The notes beneath the pieces were generated by a model, which saw only the letters and a list, made by a program, of their open reading frames with translations, was not told the origin of the DNA and ran no database searches. From NCBI GenBank assembly GCA_021778575.1, contig JAJYCH010000381.1:1-5428 (forward strand): a stretch of 5,428 nt of DNA, given 5' to 3'. The stretch's first letter is position 1; each line of letters begins with the position of its first letter. Below are positions 1 to 5,428 of the stretch, piece by piece. The translations under genes and the position numbers were made by a program. This DNA comes from Planctomycetota bacterium. GTDB lineage: Bacteria > Planctomycetota > Planctomycetia > Isosphaerales > Isosphaeraceae.

Positions 1-29
1 ACTGCCAGTTCTTCGCCGAGGGAAGCGTC

Positions 30-824
30 ATGAATGAACCGACGCTGCCCTCGCTCGATCAACTGGGGCGCGACCTGCTCGGGGTCTCGCGAGCCCGGCA
101 GGTGCTCACGCTCTCGCTTCCATTTCTCGCAATGGGAAGCTATGCGTTCTTCGCCTGGCTCGGCTGGTGGCCGCTCGCGGTTCTCTCCGTGATGGCGCTT
201 TCGTTCGTCACTTACGGTTCGTCGTCTCACGACCTGGTTCATCGGACCCTCCGGTTGCCTCGACGCTTCAACGACTTCATGCTCAGCCTGATCGAAGGGC
301 TCTCGCTCCGGAGTGGCACGGCCTACCGGCTCTCGCACCTCCACCATCATCAACATCTGCTCGACGACGACGACATCGAAGGCGAGACCGCTCACGGGTC
401 GTTCTGGAAGGCGATCGCGAGCGGACCGACCACGCAACCAAGGCTCTGGCTCTGGGCCTGGAAGACCCATCCACCGATGAGGCGACGACTTCTGATCGAG
501 GTCGCCGTGGTGATCGGGCTCGTCGGGCTGGCCGTGGCCTCGATCGGCTGGAGCGTGGGACCGATCGTCTATGCCACGCTCGTCATCGCCGGAAGCTGGA
601 TTTTCCCGTTCGCCACGGTCTACCTGACTCATGACGGCCGCGAAGCGACTCCGCTCACCCGAACTCGGCTATTCCGCAGTCGAATCGTGCAATTGATCTC
701 GTTCGATCACCTGTACCACCTTGAACATCACCTTTACCCCGCCGTCCCGCACCATCACTGGAAGACGCTGGCCAACCGGCTCGAACCTTATTTTGAGAAG
801 GCGGGCGTCAAACCTTTCTGGTAA
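30..824 (+). CDS. Membrane fatty acid desaturase-superfamily protein (possible carotenoid hydroxylase/ketolase)
   Basis: This is a 264-residue integral membrane protein with the three histidine clusters that bind the di-iron centre of membrane desaturases, hydroxylases and ketolases. They are HDLVH at residues 67-71, HLHHH at 103-107, and HLEHH at 230-234 followed by LYPAVP. Hydrophobic segments lie near residues 24-62 (probably two passes) and 154-199 (two passes), the usual layout with histidines facing the cytoplasm. The protein is short for an acyl-lipid desaturase (often 300 or more) and near the size of carotenoid ketolases, so the substrate, acyl chain or carotenoid, cannot be decided. 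An acidic run DDDD at 112-115 follows the second box. The ATG at 30 is supported by GAGGGAAG at 18-25, but the frame is open to the window edge, so a longer N-terminus is possible. The gene ends before a strong terminator and seems unrelated to the downstream genes. Confidence 0.85.
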   Translation: MNEPTLPSLDQLGRDLLGVSRARQVLTLSLPFLAMGSYAFFAWLGWWPLAVLSVMALSFVTYGSSSHDLVHRTLRLPRRFNDFMLSLIEGLSLRSGTAYRLSHLHHHQHLLDDDDIEGETAHGSFWKAIASGPTTQPRLWLWAWKTHPPMRRRLLIEVAVVIGLVGLAVASIGWSVGPIVYATLVIAGSWIFPFATVYLTHDGREATPLTRTRLFRSRIVQLISFDHLYHLEHHLYPAVPHHHWKTLANRLEPYFEKAGVKPFW

Positions 825-857
825 TCGACGCGAGAATCCACCGCGTAACTCTTCCTC

Positions 858-878
858 CATGGCGGCGCCATGATTTTT
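858..878 (+). terminator. Rho-independent terminator after the desaturase gene
   Basis: A perfect 6-bp stem, CATGGC (858-863) and GCCATG (867-872), closes a GGC loop and is followed by A and five T residues (874-878). It lies 34 bases after the desaturase stop codon. This is a textbook intrinsic terminator shape and suggests that the next gene is transcribed from its own promoter. Confidence 0.75.
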
Positions 879-1010
879 AACATTTGGTGGAAATACGTCC
901 GATTCCTGGTTGTATCTGATGGTTTCAAGAGTTAGGATTCAGGAAAGATTGCCGGATTTGCCCGCCGACCGACCGAACCGCCTTACCCGCCGTCAGCCAA
1001 GCGATTTCGC

Positions 1011-1022
1011 GATAATCCTCGG
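1011..1022 (+). promoter_or_regulatory. Candidate -10 region before the DUF1549/DUF1553 gene
   Basis: GATAAT at 1011-1016 matches five of six bases of the sigma70 -10 consensus and lies 31 bases before the preferred ATG, leaving room for a short leader with a ribosome binding site. No good -35 box is seen 16-18 bases upstream, so the call is weak. It is supported mainly by the resemblance of GATAATCCTCGG here to GATAATCGTCGG at 3943-3954, ahead of the PEP-CTERM gene. Confidence 0.25.
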
Positions 1023-1028
1023 ATCAAA

Positions 1029-1036
1029 GGGAGGGA
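1029..1036 (+). promoter_or_regulatory. Ribosome binding site that favours the start at 1048
   Basis: The purine run GGGAGGGA contains GGAGG (1030-1034), 13 bases before the ATG at 1048. The spacing is a little long. The ATG is immediately followed by a signal-peptide-like sequence, whereas the upstream TTG at 910 has no comparable site. This decides the start in favour of 1048. Confidence 0.5.
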
Positions 1037-1047
1037 TCGGACTCCTC

Positions 1048-3810
1048 ATGGGCCGGACGATCATCCTCGCCGGTGTACTGACGCTGGCCTCTGGTTTCAC
1101 CGCAACCTTTTCCGATGATTCGGCTTCGGGAAAACCAGACCCGGCGCGGCTGGAATTTTTTGAAGCGAAGGTCCGGCCGGTTCTGGAAGCCCATTGCATC
1201 GGCTGTCACGGGGCGAATAAGCAAAAGGCCGGGCTCCGGCTCGATTCGCGTGAGGCCCTGATCCGCGGTGGGGAATCGGGGCCGACCGTGGAGGTTGGCA
1301 AGCCCGAGACGAGCCGGCTGGTCGAGGCGGTCAACCATTCGGCCGATCTCCGGATGCCGCCGAAGGGGAAGCTCAAGGATAGTGAGGTCGAGGCACTTGC
1401 CCGCTGGATTCGCGACGGCGCGATCTGGCCGGAAACGGCGAGCGACATCCGACCGCCGACGGCTTCGGCGGCTCGGACAATCACGGCCGAGGACCGGAAC
1501 TTCTGGGCATTCCGCCCGGTCCAGAATCCTCCGATCCCTTCGGTCAAGGATCAGTCCTGGCCACAGGGGGCGATTGACCGATTCATTCTCAACCAGTTGG
1601 AAAACAAGGGGTTGCGCCCGGTCGCCCGGGCCGAGAAGCGGGCTTTGATCCGTCGGGTAACTTTCGACCTGATCGGCCTGCCGCCAACGGTCGAGGAGGT
1701 TGACGCCTTTGTCGTTGATGAGTCGCCCGAAGCCTTCGCGAAGGTGGTCGACCGCTTGCTGGCCAGCCCCCATTATGGCGAGCGCTGGGGTCGGCACTGG
1801 CTCGACGTCGCCCGCTATGGCGAGGATCAGGCGCACACCTTTGACGCCCGGATGTACCCGAACGGGTACAAATATCGCGACTGGGTCGTCAAGGCGCTGA
1901 ACGAGGATCTGCCTTATGACCGGTTTGTCGTCGAACAGATCGCCGGCGACCTGATTGACGGGCCAGGCCGCGAGGATCGGCTGGCGGCCCTGGGGTTCTT
2001 CGCCCTCGGCCCCGTCTATTACGGCGGGGCGGTTTACGACGAGCTTGACGACCGGGTTGATACCTTGACCCGGGGATTCCTCGGCCTGACGGTCGCCTGC
2101 GCCCGCTGCCACGACCACAAGTTCGACCCGATCCCGACTTCCGATTACTACGCACTGGCGGGGATCTTCTCAAGCACCGCCTACAAGGAATATCCCGCCG
2201 TAGCCCCTGATGCTGTCGAGGCTTACGACAAGGTCCAGGCTACCATCAAGGCGAAGACGGCCGAGATCGCGACGGCTCTGAAGTCCGAATCCGCGCGGTG
2301 GAGCGAAGCGGCGGTCGGTTCGGAATCAGCCCGGTATGTCATCGCCGCATGGACCCTGACCAATCGCCGGAAGACGAACCCCGGCCTCTCGACGGCCGAC
2401 TTCGCCAAGGAGCAGAAGCTCGAAGCTCTGTTCCTCGACCGCTGGGTCAAATATCTCGAACCGAAGCCCGATGATAAGCGGCCTGCGCTGAACCGGTGGC
2501 GGAAGCTTGTGGCCGGCCAGGACCCGAAGGTCGACCTCTCGCGTGACGGCTCGGTCCAGGCCGAGGTCGCCGCCGCGGCCGAGGCGTTCCAGAGCTATCT
2601 CAAGACCACACAAGCACTTCGAGTGGCGATTGAGGCTCAGCGAGCCGCCGCGACGGCCAACGGATCGGAACCGGTTCCTGCGCTGGCTGCCGCAGATGCC
2701 GAATTGCTCCGCGAGGTCGGTTCGGCCGACGGACTGTTCGGCCTGCCGAAAGATCAGGTAGAGAAACATCTAGCGGCCGAAGCCAAGGTCGGCCTTCAGG
2801 CGAAACGAGCGGAACTGGAGGCGATCAAGAAGGCTGCTCCCCCCAAGTATGCCGTCTACCACTCGCTGACCGAGGGGCCGAAGCCGGCCAACATGAAGGT
2901 CTTCCTCCGGGGGAATCCCGCCACTCCCGGCGCCGAGGCCCCTCGAAGATCGCTGTCGATCCTGTCGCCCGAAGGCTCGCCGCCGTTCGCCACCAGTGGG
3001 AGCGGCCGGCTCGAACTGGCCCGAGCGATCGCCAGCCCGGACAATCCGCTGACGGCTCGCGTGCTGGTCAACCGGGTCTGGGAACACCACTTTGGTCGAG
3101 GACTGGTCGCCACGCCCAGTAACTTTGGCCGGATGGGCGAACTGCCCAGTCATCCCGAACTGCTCGATTATCTGGCCAGCCAGTTCGTCACGAAAGGCTG
3201 GAGCCTCAAGGCGTTACATCGCGAGATCCTGCTGTCGAGCACCTATCAACTGGCCGCCGTGACCGACCCGACCAACGCCGAGATCGACCCGGCCAACGTC
3301 CACCTCTGGCGAGCGAACCGCCGACGACTGGAGGTCGAACCGTGGCGTGACGCGATGCTGAGCGTCTCGGGAAATCTCGACAAGACGATCGGCGGTCCCT
3401 CGGCCGACCTGAACTCTCCCGGGAACCAGCGGCGGACTTTTTACGCCCGGGTGAGCCGGCATAACCTTGATGGGCTCCTGCGCCTGTTCGACTTTCCCGA
3501 TCCCAACATTACCAGCGACAAGCGGACGGTGACCGCCGTGCCGCTCCAGCAACTTTTCGTCCTCAATAGCGAGTTCATGGAGCGCCAGGCCAGGGCACTT
3601 GCCGCCCGGTTAACCAGCGGACCCGGCGACGACGCCGAAAAAGTTCGCCGGGCCTTCCCGATGCTCTACGCTCGACCCGCGACCGACCGCGAATTGGCCC
3701 TGGCCGTCGCGTTCTTGACCTCCAGCGACGAGCCCAAAGGCTCGCTCAGCCGCTGGGAACAGTACGCTCAGGTTTTGCTCGGATCCAATGAATTCCTGTT
3801 CCTGGATTGA
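1048..3810 (+). CDS. Secreted planctomycete cytochrome c-like / DUF1549 / DUF1553 protein
   Basis: This 920-residue protein begins with a signal peptide (hydrophobic residues 4-20), so it should act outside the cytoplasm. Residues about 34-130 form the planctomycete cytochrome c domain (PSCyt1), with heme motif CIGCH at 50-54 and a possible axial methionine in RMPP (M103). Residues about 152-380 match DUF1549 (PSCyt2), including LPPTVEEVDAF, HYGERWGRHWLDVARY and a second CxxCH, CARCH at 351-355, within CARCHDHKFDPIP. Residues 391-610 are a variable Ala/Glu/Lys-rich, mostly helical linker. MKVFLRGNP at 616-624 leads to DUF1553 (about 652-900), with NPLTARVLVNRVWEHHFGRG and a C-terminal SNEFLFLD. 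All domains are in frame and intact. The frame extends upstream to TTG 910, but those 46 residues precede the signal peptide and look untranslated. The family commonly pairs with DUF1501 proteins. An electron-transfer or polysaccharide-related role is often suggested, but the function is not established. Confidence 0.93.
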   Translation: MGRTIILAGVLTLASGFTATFSDDSASGKPDPARLEFFEAKVRPVLEAHCIGCHGANKQKAGLRLDSREALIRGGESGPTVEVGKPETSRLVEAVNHSADLRMPPKGKLKDSEVEALARWIRDGAIWPETASDIRPPTASAARTITAEDRNFWAFRPVQNPPIPSVKDQSWPQGAIDRFILNQLENKGLRPVARAEKRALIRRVTFDLIGLPPTVEEVDAFVVDESPEAFAKVVDRLLASPHYGERWGRHWLDVARYGEDQAHTFDARMYPNGYKYRDWVVKALNEDLPYDRFVVEQIAGDLIDGPGREDRLAALGFFALGPVYYGGAVYDELDDRVDTLTRGFLGLTVACARCHDHKFDPIPTSDYYALAGIFSSTAYKEYPAVAPDAVEAYDKVQATIKAKTAEIATALKSESARWSEAAVGSESARYVIAAWTLTNRRKTNPGLSTADFAKEQKLEALFLDRWVKYLEPKPDDKRPALNRWRKLVAGQDPKVDLSRDGSVQAEVAAAAEAFQSYLKTTQALRVAIEAQRAAATANGSEPVPALAAADAELLREVGSADGLFGLPKDQVEKHLAAEAKVGLQAKRAELEAIKKAAPPKYAVYHSLTEGPKPANMKVFLRGNPATPGAEAPRRSLSILSPEGSPPFATSGSGRLELARAIASPDNPLTARVLVNRVWEHHFGRGLVATPSNFGRMGELPSHPELLDYLASQFVTKGWSLKALHREILLSSTYQLAAVTDPTNAEIDPANVHLWRANRRRLEVEPWRDAMLSVSGNLDKTIGGPSADLNSPGNQRRTFYARVSRHNLDGLLRLFDFPDPNITSDKRTVTAVPLQQLFVLNSEFMERQARALAARLTSGPGDDAEKVRRAFPMLYARPATDRELALAVAFLTSSDEPKGSLSRWEQYAQVLLGSNEFLFLD

Positions 3811-3881
3811 GACAATTCATGCAGTCTTGGAGGATCACAAGGGCGGAAAAATTGGACAAAACTGGACAAGTTCATGTAGTC
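3811..3881. repeat. Imperfect direct repeat pair (GACAA-TTCATG-AGTC)
   Basis: GACAATTCATGCAGTC at 3811-3826, immediately after the stop codon, recurs as GACAAGTTCATGTAGTC at 3865-3881. The copies differ by one inserted G and one C/T change, and are 54 bases apart. The similarity extends weakly a few bases upstream. They could be paired protein-binding sites or a remnant of a local duplication; I do not recognise a named element. Confidence 0.6.
3853..3869. repeat. Tandem TGGACAA direct repeat with 10-bp spacing
   Basis: TGGACAA occurs at 3853-3859 and 3863-3869. The two copies start exactly 10 bases apart, about one helical turn, so a protein bound to both would contact the same face of DNA. 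The second copy overlaps the longer repeat starting at 3865. It lies about 50 bases before the candidate -35 box of the PEP-CTERM gene, a position suited to an activator site; that role is inference. Confidence 0.35.
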
Positions 3882-3897
3882 GCCATGACCCATTTTT
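3863..3897 (+). terminator. Weak terminator-like fold after the DUF1553 gene
   Basis: TCATG (3872-3876) can pair with CATGA (3884-3888) around a 7-base loop, and TGG (3863-3865) with CCA (3890-3892), with an uneven internal bulge. Five T residues follow at 3893-3897. The stem is weak and AT-containing, so this may be only a partial terminator. An alternative fold pairs GGAAAAA (3845-3851) with TTTTTCC (3893-3899). Confidence 0.3.
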
Positions 3898-3918
3898 CCC
3901 ATCTTCCGGCATCCCGTG

Positions 3919-3948
3919 TCGACAAGGTTCTCGTGGCCGACTGATAAT
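3919..3948 (+). promoter_or_regulatory. Candidate sigma70-type promoter for the PEP-CTERM gene
   Basis: TCGACA (3919-3924, five of six matches to TTGACA) and GATAAT (3943-3948, five of six matches to TATAAT) are separated by 18 bases. Transcription would start near 3955, giving a leader of about 47 bases before the ATG at 4002. Planctomycete promoters are poorly defined, so the match is suggestive only. Confidence 0.4.
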
Positions 3949-3955
3949 CGTCGGC
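3936..3955. promoter_or_regulatory. Inverted repeat spanning the candidate -10 box (possible operator)
   Basis: GCCGAC (3936-3941) and GTCGGC (3950-3955) form a perfect 6-bp inverted repeat around the 8-base centre TGATAATC, which contains the candidate -10 box. A repressor dimer bound here would block polymerase. The same bases could instead form a hairpin in read-through RNA; a run of four T residues occurs 9 bases later (3965-3968), too far for a convincing terminator. Confidence 0.35.
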
Positions 3956-4001
3956 GGTCGAGCCTTTTCCGCCTGACAAACGGGTACCGGAGCGTGCTGA
4001 G

Positions 4002-4868
4002 ATGAAGAATATGGTGATGTGGGTGCTGGTGTTATTGGCTCTTGGTTTCGTGCAGGCCGAGGTCTCCGCGGATTACATCCCGCCGGTCTTCCCGGGTACG
4101 GGGCCTTATCAGCGGGTTTATTCGAGCACGGGCTATTCATATATGGCGGCCAACGTCTATCTCCCGGGTTCGTCACAGATCCGCATGGTCGGGAATGACA
4201 CGGCTTTCGTGTACGCGGGTGGATGGGGAAATTCGAACGGGGCCGGAGCGGTCGACGCCGGGTTCCAGTACAGTAAAACCTTCAACAACTGGGCGCTCTT
4301 CGCCTCCGGGGCGGGCAATAGCCAGACGGGGCCGACCAACGGCGACCGGTTCTCGGCGAGCGAGACGGTCTCGCTCTCGTTCGCGGTCGTGGCGTCAGGT
4401 ACCCTGGGCTTCGTCAATCTGGTCGTGACCGCCACAGGCCTCGACGGCGGCAATTTTTCGAACGGCTACACGGGTAACGGTCAGATCATCAACGAGAGTG
4501 TGACGTTGCTGGTCAACACGGCGAACCAGGGCTGGTCGGTGGGAAGCCTGAACCAGAACACGCTGAAGCGAATGACGAGCATTGGCCAATCCCCCCAGAA
4601 CCTGACCGACGGTTCGTACATCAACGGGGTGGTCTGGTCAAATGTTATCCTTGGTCAGACCACGCACGACGCCGTCGCCTGGACCGGCGGGGGCTCGCAA
4701 AGTTATCCGGGTACACCGGGGGTGGTCACGGTCAACTACGTCGACGCGGCGAACGAGACCGATAGCATCAGCCTGGTGTCGGTGCCCGAACCCCAATCCT
4801 GGGCCATGCTGGCCACCGCGCAGGTCTTCGGACTGGGCTATTACGGCTGGCGACAAAGACGCGAGTGA
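4002..4868 (+). CDS. PEP-CTERM sorting domain-containing secreted protein
   Basis: This 288-residue protein has an N-terminal signal peptide (hydrophobic residues 4-18, likely cleaved after VSA at 21-23). Its C-terminus is a PEP-CTERM signal: VPEP at 261-264, a hydrophobic stretch at about 266-283 and the basic tail RQRR at 284-287. Such proteins are normally exported, then cut and anchored or released by an exosortase; no exosortase is visible here. The body is rich in Gly, Ser, Asn, Thr and aromatic residues with alternating hydrophobic patterns (for example residues 86-145), consistent with a beta-sandwich surface domain, but I recognise no catalytic motif. The ATG at 4002 has GGAG at 3989-3992, 9 bases upstream; M4 and M6 are less likely starts. 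The gene sits between a DUF1549/DUF1553 and a DUF1501 gene, apparently with its own promoter. Its specific function is unknown. Confidence 0.88.
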   Translation: MKNMVMWVLVLLALGFVQAEVSADYIPPVFPGTGPYQRVYSSTGYSYMAANVYLPGSSQIRMVGNDTAFVYAGGWGNSNGAGAVDAGFQYSKTFNNWALFASGAGNSQTGPTNGDRFSASETVSLSFAVVASGTLGFVNLVVTATGLDGGNFSNGYTGNGQIINESVTLLVNTANQGWSVGSLNQNTLKRMTSIGQSPQNLTDGSYINGVVWSNVILGQTTHDAVAWTGGGSQSYPGTPGVVTVNYVDAANETDSISLVSVPEPQSWAMLATAQVFGLGYYGWRQRRE

Positions 4869-4884
4869 CGGTCGGCCGTCGCTC
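4863..4884 (+). other. 9-bp RNA stem-loop across the PEP-CTERM stop codon
   Basis: GAGTGACGG (4863-4871) pairs with CCGTCGCTC (4876-4884) through nine consecutive pairs, one of them T-G wobble, around a TCGG loop. The TGA stop codon (4866-4868) lies inside the 5' arm. No T-run follows, so it is not a classic intrinsic terminator. It could stabilise the mRNA 3' end, or partly uncouple expression of the PEP-CTERM gene from the DUF1501 gene 38 bases further on. Confidence 0.45.
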
Positions 4885-4921
4885 CGTCGACCTGAATCAA
4901 TTGTTGAAAAGGTGATCGCTG

Positions 4922-5428
4922 ATGAGAAACCCTGGCCTGTTCGATGGAATGACAACCCGCCGCGACTGGCTTCGCCGGATGGGCGGCGGGTTCGGGGCTC
5001 TGGGCCTCGCGGGAGTTCTCGCCGACGAGTCAAACGGGGCGGGATCAGCAACCAACCTCTTGGCTCCCAAAGCTCCGCATTTCGCCCCCAAGGCGAAGCG
5101 GGTGATCTTCCTGTTCATGAACGGCGGACCATCGCACGTCGATACGTTCGACCCCAAGCCGATGCTCGCCACACGGAGCGGTGAACCCGCGCCCGAGTCG
5201 GTCCGCAAGGGACGCAACGGGCGCGGCAAGCTGATGCCGACGAACTACAAGTTCGCCAAGTACGGCCAGGCCGGGATCGATATCAGCGAGCTGTTTCCCA
5301 AGCTCGCCGAGCGAGCCGACGACCTCTGCGTCATCCGCTCGATGTATACCGACGTCCCCAATCACGAGCCCGCGCTCCTGATGATGAACTCGGGAGTGAT
5401 CCAGCCCACTCGGCCCAGCCTCGGGTCG
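4922..5428 (+). CDS. DUF1501 family protein with Tat-like leader (partial, runs off window end)
   Basis: The first 169 residues are visible and the frame is open at the window end; family members are usually 400-500 residues. The N-terminus has a twin-arginine-like motif, TTRRDWLRR at residues 11-19, followed by a Gly/Ala/Leu-rich hydrophobic stretch to about 34 (GGGFGALGLAGVLA), suggesting export of the folded protein. The family signature VIFLFMNGGPSHVDTFDPKP occupies 61-80, and later conserved-looking segments include ISELFPKLAE (121-130) and NHEPALLMMNSG (147-158). The family is generally grouped with alkaline phosphatase/sulfatase-like folds, but its activity is not established. An in-frame TGA at 4913-4915 makes ATG 4922 the first possible start; GAAAAGG at 4906-4912 is a fair ribosome binding site. 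ATG at 4949 is an alternative that would place the RR motif nearer the N-terminus. The gene likely works with the upstream DUF1549/DUF1553 protein, as these families often pair. Confidence 0.9.
   Translation, partial: MRNPGLFDGMTTRRDWLRRMGGGFGALGLAGVLADESNGAGSATNLLAPKAPHFAPKAKRVIFLFMNGGPSHVDTFDPKPMLATRSGEPAPESVRKGRNGRGKLMPTNYKFAKYGQAGIDISELFPKLAERADDLCVIRSMYTDVPNHEPALLMMNSGVIQPTRPSLGS

Noticed and set aside
1..33. Possible end of an upstream gene overlapping the desaturase start by ATGA (TGA at 31-33)
   Set aside because: Only ten codons are visible, and all three forward frames are open from the window edge to this area, so the coding frame cannot be chosen; noted only as a possibility.
877..906. 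TTAACA as a -35 box for the cytochrome gene
   Set aside because: No acceptable -10 hexamer occurs 16-18 bases downstream, and TTAACA overlaps the T-run of the terminator.
1024..2118. Long 364-codon open frame on the - strand inside the cytochrome/DUF1549 gene
   Set aside because: It lies opposite a protein with clear domains and in-frame motifs; its translation has no recognisable motif, and long antisense frames are expected in GC-rich DNA.
3788..3976. 62-codon + strand frame across the spacer after the DUF1553 gene
   Set aside because: No ribosome binding site or recognisable motif, it begins inside the upstream gene, and the region is better explained as regulatory DNA.
3811..4001. Insertion sequence or mobile-element scar in the spacer
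   Set aside because: The repeats are direct and imperfect; no terminal inverted repeats, target-site duplication or transposase remnant could be found.
4642..5184. 180-codon + strand frame overlapping the end of the PEP-CTERM gene and the start of the DUF1501 gene
   Set aside because: Its translation is Arg/Pro/Ser-rich and motif-free, and it overlaps two well-supported genes in another frame.

Overview
The window looks like chromosomal DNA from a planctomycete, most likely a GC-rich Isosphaeraceae-type lineage; the genus is inferred, not shown. The evidence is one large secreted protein with the planctomycete cytochrome c / DUF1549 / DUF1553 architecture, the start of a DUF1501 protein with a Tat-like leader, and an exosortase-type (PEP-CTERM) secreted protein. 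All genes are on the + strand. I see no tRNA, rRNA, CRISPR array, transposase or attachment site.

Layout. Positions 30-824 encode a small membrane desaturase of the three-histidine-box superfamily (fatty acid or carotenoid type). It is closed by a clear rho-independent terminator at 858-878. A 5' leader of about 170 bases follows, then the 920-residue cytochrome/DUF1549/DUF1553 gene at 1048-3810, whose reading frame is also open upstream to a TTG at 910. The 191-base gap at 3811-4001 is unusually structured: two imperfect copies of a 16-17 base repeat, a 10-bp-phased TGGACAA pair, a weak terminator-like fold, and a sigma70-like promoter whose -10 box lies inside an inverted repeat. The PEP-CTERM gene follows at 4002-4868, with a 9-bp stem-loop across its stop codon. 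After a 53-base spacer the DUF1501 gene begins at 4922 and runs off the window end (169 residues visible).

How the parts may work together. DUF1549/DUF1553 and DUF1501 proteins are commonly encoded side by side in planctomycetes and are thought to act together outside the cytoplasm; their biochemical role is not established as far as I know. Here a PEP-CTERM gene with its own candidate promoter sits between the two. That interposed secreted protein, with its regulatory-looking upstream region, is the most unusual point in the window. The desaturase appears to be a separate transcription unit. I found no strong evidence of a wholly new system; the regulatory structures are pattern-level observations that need comparative or transcript data.
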